From assembly GCF_014640335.1 (NCBI RefSeq), contig NZ_BMGT01000002.1, positions 310,001 through 374,000 on the forward strand: DNA of 64,000 bases, in the 5' to 3' direction. This DNA comes from Edaphobacter dinghuensis (GTDB lineage: Bacteria; Acidobacteriota; Terriglobia; Terriglobales; Acidobacteriaceae). How positions within the stretch are numbered: position 1 is the first letter of the stretch; each line of letters opens with the position of its first letter. Below, piece after piece: positions 59,412-64,000 of the stretch. The notes below the pieces were generated by a model. That model had not been told where the DNA came from. It saw only the letters and a program-made list of their open reading frames with translations, and made no database searches. Made by a program: the position numbers and the translations under genes.

Positions 59412-59426
59412 AATTTGTTGCTTTGG

Positions 59427-61070
<1,644 letters not shown>

Positions 61071-62156
61071 ATGAAGCTTTCGATTGCGACCGCCGCTCTT
61101 GTTTTCGTCACCGTTCCCGTGATCGCGCAGGATGCGCGGACTGGAGTTTCGACGCCTCCCCCGGCGGTGATTACCACGACGGACGATAGCGCCCCGGCGA
61201 CCCCGGTGCTGACGCCGCGTGTGCCTGAGGCAAAGCCCTCGGCGGCTGTGCCTGCGGACTCATCGAACACCAATACGATTACCTATGGACCGTATGTGCC
61301 TTATCGTGCGGCTGGAGAGGCTGCGCCAGCGGCAGCACCGGCTGATACACCGACTACGGCGGCCTTCGATCCGGATGCAAATATTGTGACGACGACTGTT
61401 CCGGATTCGGATACGAATGCGGTGGCGGATTCGCCGGCTGCCGATGCCGGGATTGTGACCAGCGTGCCGGAGCGCGAGGGCGAGATTCGCGAGGGGACGC
61501 TGCTGCGGGCGCGCATCACGCAGGGACTTTCGACGACGAGCACGCTGGAGGGTTCGCCGTTTTCGGCTTCGCTGACGCAGCCGGTCGAGAAGGATGGGCG
61601 AGTGATTCTGCCGATCGGATCGATGGTCGAGGGGCGCGTGACCGAAGTTCGCAGCGGACGGCGCATCTCGGGTCGGGCGGCGCTGCACCTTGAGGCGCAT
61701 GATGTGACGCTGCCGGATGGCTCGCACTATGTGATTCATGCACAGCTTATCGATACCGACCAGACTGACCACAGCAGCGTGAACAACGAAGGTACGCTGG
61801 TTCGCAAGGACCATCCGAAGGAGACGCTGGCGGCGATGTCGGTGGCGACTGGTGGTGCGGCGGCGGCGGGCGCGATGGTAGGTGGCGGCGTGGGCGCTCT
61901 TGTGGGCGCGGGGATTGGCGCGGGAGCGAGCACGATTATCTGGCTGAAGCAGGATCGGCAGGAGGCGCTGCCCAAGGATTCAAATCTGGTGTTCAGCCTG
62001 ACGACGCCGATGATTCTGAAGCCGCTGAGCAATAACGCAATGAGCAGCAACGTCACGAACAGCGATGCCACGACCAACAACAATGTGAGCAGCGTGGCTG
62101 CGCCGCGTGAAGCTGCGGCTCCTTATTCCGCGGTGGCTACGGTGCCGGTTCAGTAG
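61071..62156 (+). CDS. Secreted protein of unknown function with VirB10/TrbI-like strand region
   Basis: A 361-residue exported protein. Signal KLSIATAALVFVTVPVIAQ decides the start at 61071. Residues 20-140 are Pro/Ala/Thr/Asp-rich and probably disordered. Residues 145-245 show a beta pattern (EGTLLRARITQGLSTTSTLEGSPFSASLTQPVEKDGRVILPIGSMVEG, in parts) reminiscent of the TrbI/VirB10-type barrel, followed by a glycine-zipper-like membrane stretch (GAMVGGGVGALVGAGIGAG) near residue 265. The final 60 residues are Asn/Ala-rich. Homologues appear common in Acidobacteriota; no conjugation genes are present, so the likeness does not imply secretion function. Confidence 0.72.
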   Translation: MKLSIATAALVFVTVPVIAQDARTGVSTPPPAVITTTDDSAPATPVLTPRVPEAKPSAAVPADSSNTNTITYGPYVPYRAAGEAAPAAAPADTPTTAAFDPDANIVTTTVPDSDTNAVADSPAADAGIVTSVPEREGEIREGTLLRARITQGLSTTSTLEGSPFSASLTQPVEKDGRVILPIGSMVEGRVTEVRSGRRISGRAALHLEAHDVTLPDGSHYVIHAQLIDTDQTDHSSVNNEGTLVRKDHPKETLAAMSVATGGAAAAGAMVGGGVGALVGAGIGAGASTIIWLKQDRQEALPKDSNLVFSLTTPMILKPLSNNAMSSNVTNSDATTNNNVSSVAAPREAAAPYSAVATVPVQ

Positions 62157-62226
62157 CTATGAGGCTTGACGGCGGCTCATCAAATTGGTGGTAGTACATC
62201 TCCTGATCTCTTTGGTGCCTGATTTG

Positions 62227-63126
62227 ATGAACCGCCGCCGCTTTCTTGCCGCATCGATTGCTGCCACCGCTGCGCTTCCCTCAGCGACTTCTTTTGCTTC
62301 CACGCAAACACAGATACTGATCGATTCGCACGTGCATGTGTGGAAGCACGATCCTACGTTTCCTTTTGCAGAGGGAGCGCATGTTCCTCCAGAGGATGCT
62401 TCGGCGGAGATGCTGCTGGAGCTGATGAAGGCGAATGGCGTCGCTCGAACGGTTCTCATTCAGGTGATTGACTATCGGTGGGACAACAGCTATCTTGCTT
62501 CGGTGTTGAAGCGTTATCCGCTCTATTTCAAAGGCGTGTGCCGGGTTAATCCGGAGGATCCGGTGGCACCGGACCATCTGAGCGAGCTTACGGAGCAGGG
62601 CTTTGATGGGGTCAGGATCAGTCCTTCTGCGGCCGCCGATGGGGATTGGATTCGTGGTCCACTGATGCATCCGCTGTGGAGACGATGCGCGCAGTTGAAA
62701 GTTCCGATGACGGTGCTGACGCCGGTGACGCGGCTTCCCGATCTGGTTTCGCTGATTGAACAGAATCCTGAGCTGACGGTGGTGATCGATCACATGGCGG
62801 ATTCGCCGTTGGATGAGCCGAAGAAGCTTGAACTGTTGCTGGCGCTGGCTCGCTACCCGAGGGTCTTCGTCAAGATCTCGCACATGTGGTCGCTCTCGAA
62901 GCAGGCGTATCCCTACGCGGATGCTGCCGAGCAGGTGAAGCGACTCTACGACAGGTTTGGCGCTGAACGCCTGATGTGGGGCACCGACTGGCCGATCTCA
63001 TTGAAGCAGCTTTCGTATGCCAGAGCTGTTGCACTGTTTCGCGATCACCTTGACTTCATGTCAGCAGCAGATCATGAGCAAGTGCTCTACAAGACAGTGC
63101 AACAGGTTTGGCCCTTCGGGCTTTAG
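62227..63126 (+). CDS. Tat-exported amidohydrolase-2 family hydrolase
   Basis: A 299-residue TIM-barrel metal-dependent hydrolase of the amidohydrolase_2 (COG3618-like) group. MNRRRFLAASIAATAALPSATS is a twin-arginine signal and sets the start at 62227. DSHVHVWK is the first-strand metal motif, VVIDHMADSP a middle His/Asp block, and LMWGTDWPIS supplies the catalytic Asp at the last strand. Members hydrolyse lactones or decarboxylate aromatic acids; the substrate is not evident. It converges on the TPR gene. Confidence 0.88.
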   Translation: MNRRRFLAASIAATAALPSATSFASTQTQILIDSHVHVWKHDPTFPFAEGAHVPPEDASAEMLLELMKANGVARTVLIQVIDYRWDNSYLASVLKRYPLYFKGVCRVNPEDPVAPDHLSELTEQGFDGVRISPSAAADGDWIRGPLMHPLWRRCAQLKVPMTVLTPVTRLPDLVSLIEQNPELTVVIDHMADSPLDEPKKLELLLALARYPRVFVKISHMWSLSKQAYPYADAAEQVKRLYDRFGAERLMWGTDWPISLKQLSYARAVALFRDHLDFMSAADHEQVLYKTVQQVWPFGL

Positions 63127-63132
63127 CGGAAT

Positions 63133-64000
63133 CTAGTCCCTGACCTGTGCGAGCAGACGCTTCCAGTTCTTCTGGTTGCGGCGATAGCTCTTCTTGAGGT
63201 CTTCGAGGATGCGCTCGAAGTCGGCGTGGCCGCTTAGCTTGCGCCATGCGGGATTGATGCTGAACCAGGGATAGTTCTCGTTGCCGAGGTAGATGGCGCG
63301 GCGCAGCCAGTGAAGCGCCTCGGACTCGTCGCCTTCGACGGCAAAGTAGGTGGCGAGGCGATAGGCCATCTCGCTGTCGGCTTCGGCGGCGGCGAGCGTC
63401 TCGTCGATGATAAAGCTGGCGGCTTTCTCGCGATCGCCCAGTTGCACATAGCAGAGGGCGATGGTGGGAAAGACGATGCGCAGCGATTTTTCGTCGCGGA
63501 TGACGTTTTCGAGGGTTTCGATGGCGCGGGGAAGGTCGCCGGTGCGCATCTGCTGGTAGCCGAGAGAGATGCGGAGGAGGGGTTGTTTGGGCTCAAGTGT
63601 GAGGCCCTTTTGGATCTCGTCGGCGGCCAGTTCCATCTGGTTCTGGTACTGGTAGACGCGGGCGCGATGGTTGTAGACCATGGCGGCGTTCGATGGGTTC
63701 ATGCGCAGCGAGGCGTTGAACTGGTCGAGCGCCTCTTCGTACATGCCGTCGATGCGGAGCGTCATGCCAGCGACGAGGCGGACGTTCCAGTCGTTGCCTG
63801 CGGTCTGGAGGAGGTGTTCGATGCCGTGACGGGCCGATTCTTTTTCGCCGCGGGAGAGCAGCATGTAGACGCGGTAGAGATTGGCTTCGACCGAGCCGGA
63901 ATCGAGTGAGAGTGCTTTGTCGAAGGCGCGGCGGGCTTCGAGGACGTGCATCTGGCCGCCTAGTCCGTTGCGTGCATATTGCAGGTGGGTGATGCCGAGG
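63133..64000 (-). CDS. TPR-repeat protein (partial, N-terminus off window)
   Basis: The reading frame continues past the right edge (residues LGITHLQYARNGLGGQ precede the first Met), so the N-terminus is missing. About 288 residues are visible, consisting of successive tetratricopeptide repeats (ARRAFDKALSLDSGSVEANLY; ALDQFNASLRMNPSNAAMVYNHRARVY; AADEIQKGLTLEPKQPLLRI; IETLENVIRDEKSLRI). Near the C-terminus ESEALHWLRRAIYLGNENYPWFSINPAW and FERILEDLKKSYRRN fit TPR-linked proteins that often follow a serine/threonine kinase or adenylate-cyclase-like transcription domain; whether such a domain lies upstream cannot be told. Confidence 0.8.
   Translation of the reverse strand, partial: LGITHLQYARNGLGGQMHVLEARRAFDKALSLDSGSVEANLYRVYMLLSRGEKESARHGIEHLLQTAGNDWNVRLVAGMTLRIDGMYEEALDQFNASLRMNPSNAAMVYNHRARVYQYQNQMELAADEIQKGLTLEPKQPLLRISLGYQQMRTGDLPRAIETLENVIRDEKSLRIVFPTIALCYVQLGDREKAASFIIDETLAAAEADSEMAYRLATYFAVEGDESEALHWLRRAIYLGNENYPWFSINPAWRKLSGHADFERILEDLKKSYRRNQKNWKRLLAQVRD

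Larger units (their letters stand above)
58881..59426. other. Intergenic region with hairpins, repeats and a possible small RNA end
   Basis: This 546-base gap between gpmI and eno shows no coding frame. It holds the gpmI promoter region, an isolated plus-strand terminator (59035-59062), two small stem-loop repeats (59206-59262), a GATTCTTCGCTGCGCTCAGC-type repeat, and the enolase terminator. Confidence 0.65.

Noticed and set aside
61071-62156. Type IV secretion VirB10 component
   Set aside because: Only a short beta-rich stretch resembles TrbI; no other secretion or conjugation gene is in the window.

Overview
The window reads as chromosome from an Acidobacteriota bacterium of the Terriglobia/Acidobacteriaceae type (Edaphobacter, Granulicella or Terriglobus-like). 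This is inferred from moderately high G+C coding sequence, many secreted FG-GAP/ASPIC-UnbV (CRTAC1-type) proteins, Tat-exported enzymes, a DUF4142 protein, and short dispersed intergenic repeats beginning CGTCATCTCGACCG. No rRNA, tRNA, CRISPR, prophage or transposase gene was found. Two genes are cut by the window edges.

Layout. 1-19 kb: mostly housekeeping and envelope genes (sugar isomerase fragment, pyrD, serS, LolA-like carrier, GT39/83-like membrane transferase, a GH18-CE4-GT2 three-domain polysaccharide protein, an Nramp-related transporter, a CgeB-like glycosyltransferase, a detached MgtE-type Mg2+ sensor protein, an RsbW/RsbV partner-switch pair, TPM and LemA proteins, DUF4142, prolyl oligopeptidase). 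19-22.5 kb: an unknown protein, an MsbA-like ABC exporter and a small membrane protein.

22.5-38 kb is the accessory core. Four secreted ASPIC/UnbV proteins are present, two of them very long with TPRs and a shared unassigned C-terminal module. A RnfD/UnbU-like membrane protein lies between two of them in a tightly overlapping four-gene operon. A second operon on the opposite strand encodes an asparagine-synthetase-like enzyme, a radical SAM protein and a halogenase-like flavoprotein. The UnbV-UnbU pairing recalls the accessory genes of enediyne clusters, but no polyketide synthase is present.

38-43 kb: a divergent NitT/TauT-type ABC operon (permease, ATPase, permease, binding protein) followed by an HMA-domain protein and a DUF169 protein. 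The operon opens with an apparent 15-residue Cys-rich peptide gene whose ribosome site lies in a potential RNA switch, and an 11-bp inverted repeat sits between the two divergent operons. This points to thiol, sulfur or metal physiology.

43-64 kb returns to core genes: DUF309, gltX, aquaporin, lgt, hpt, a luciferase-like oxidoreductase, deoC, a GAF-GAF-SpoIIE phosphatase (possible partner of RsbV/RsbW), a TPR protein, a SET-domain methyltransferase-like protein, dnaX-ybaB-recR, a Tat metallophosphatase, gpmI, eno, a secreted unknown, an amidohydrolase and a TPR fragment. All calls come from reading the sequence; no database search was run.
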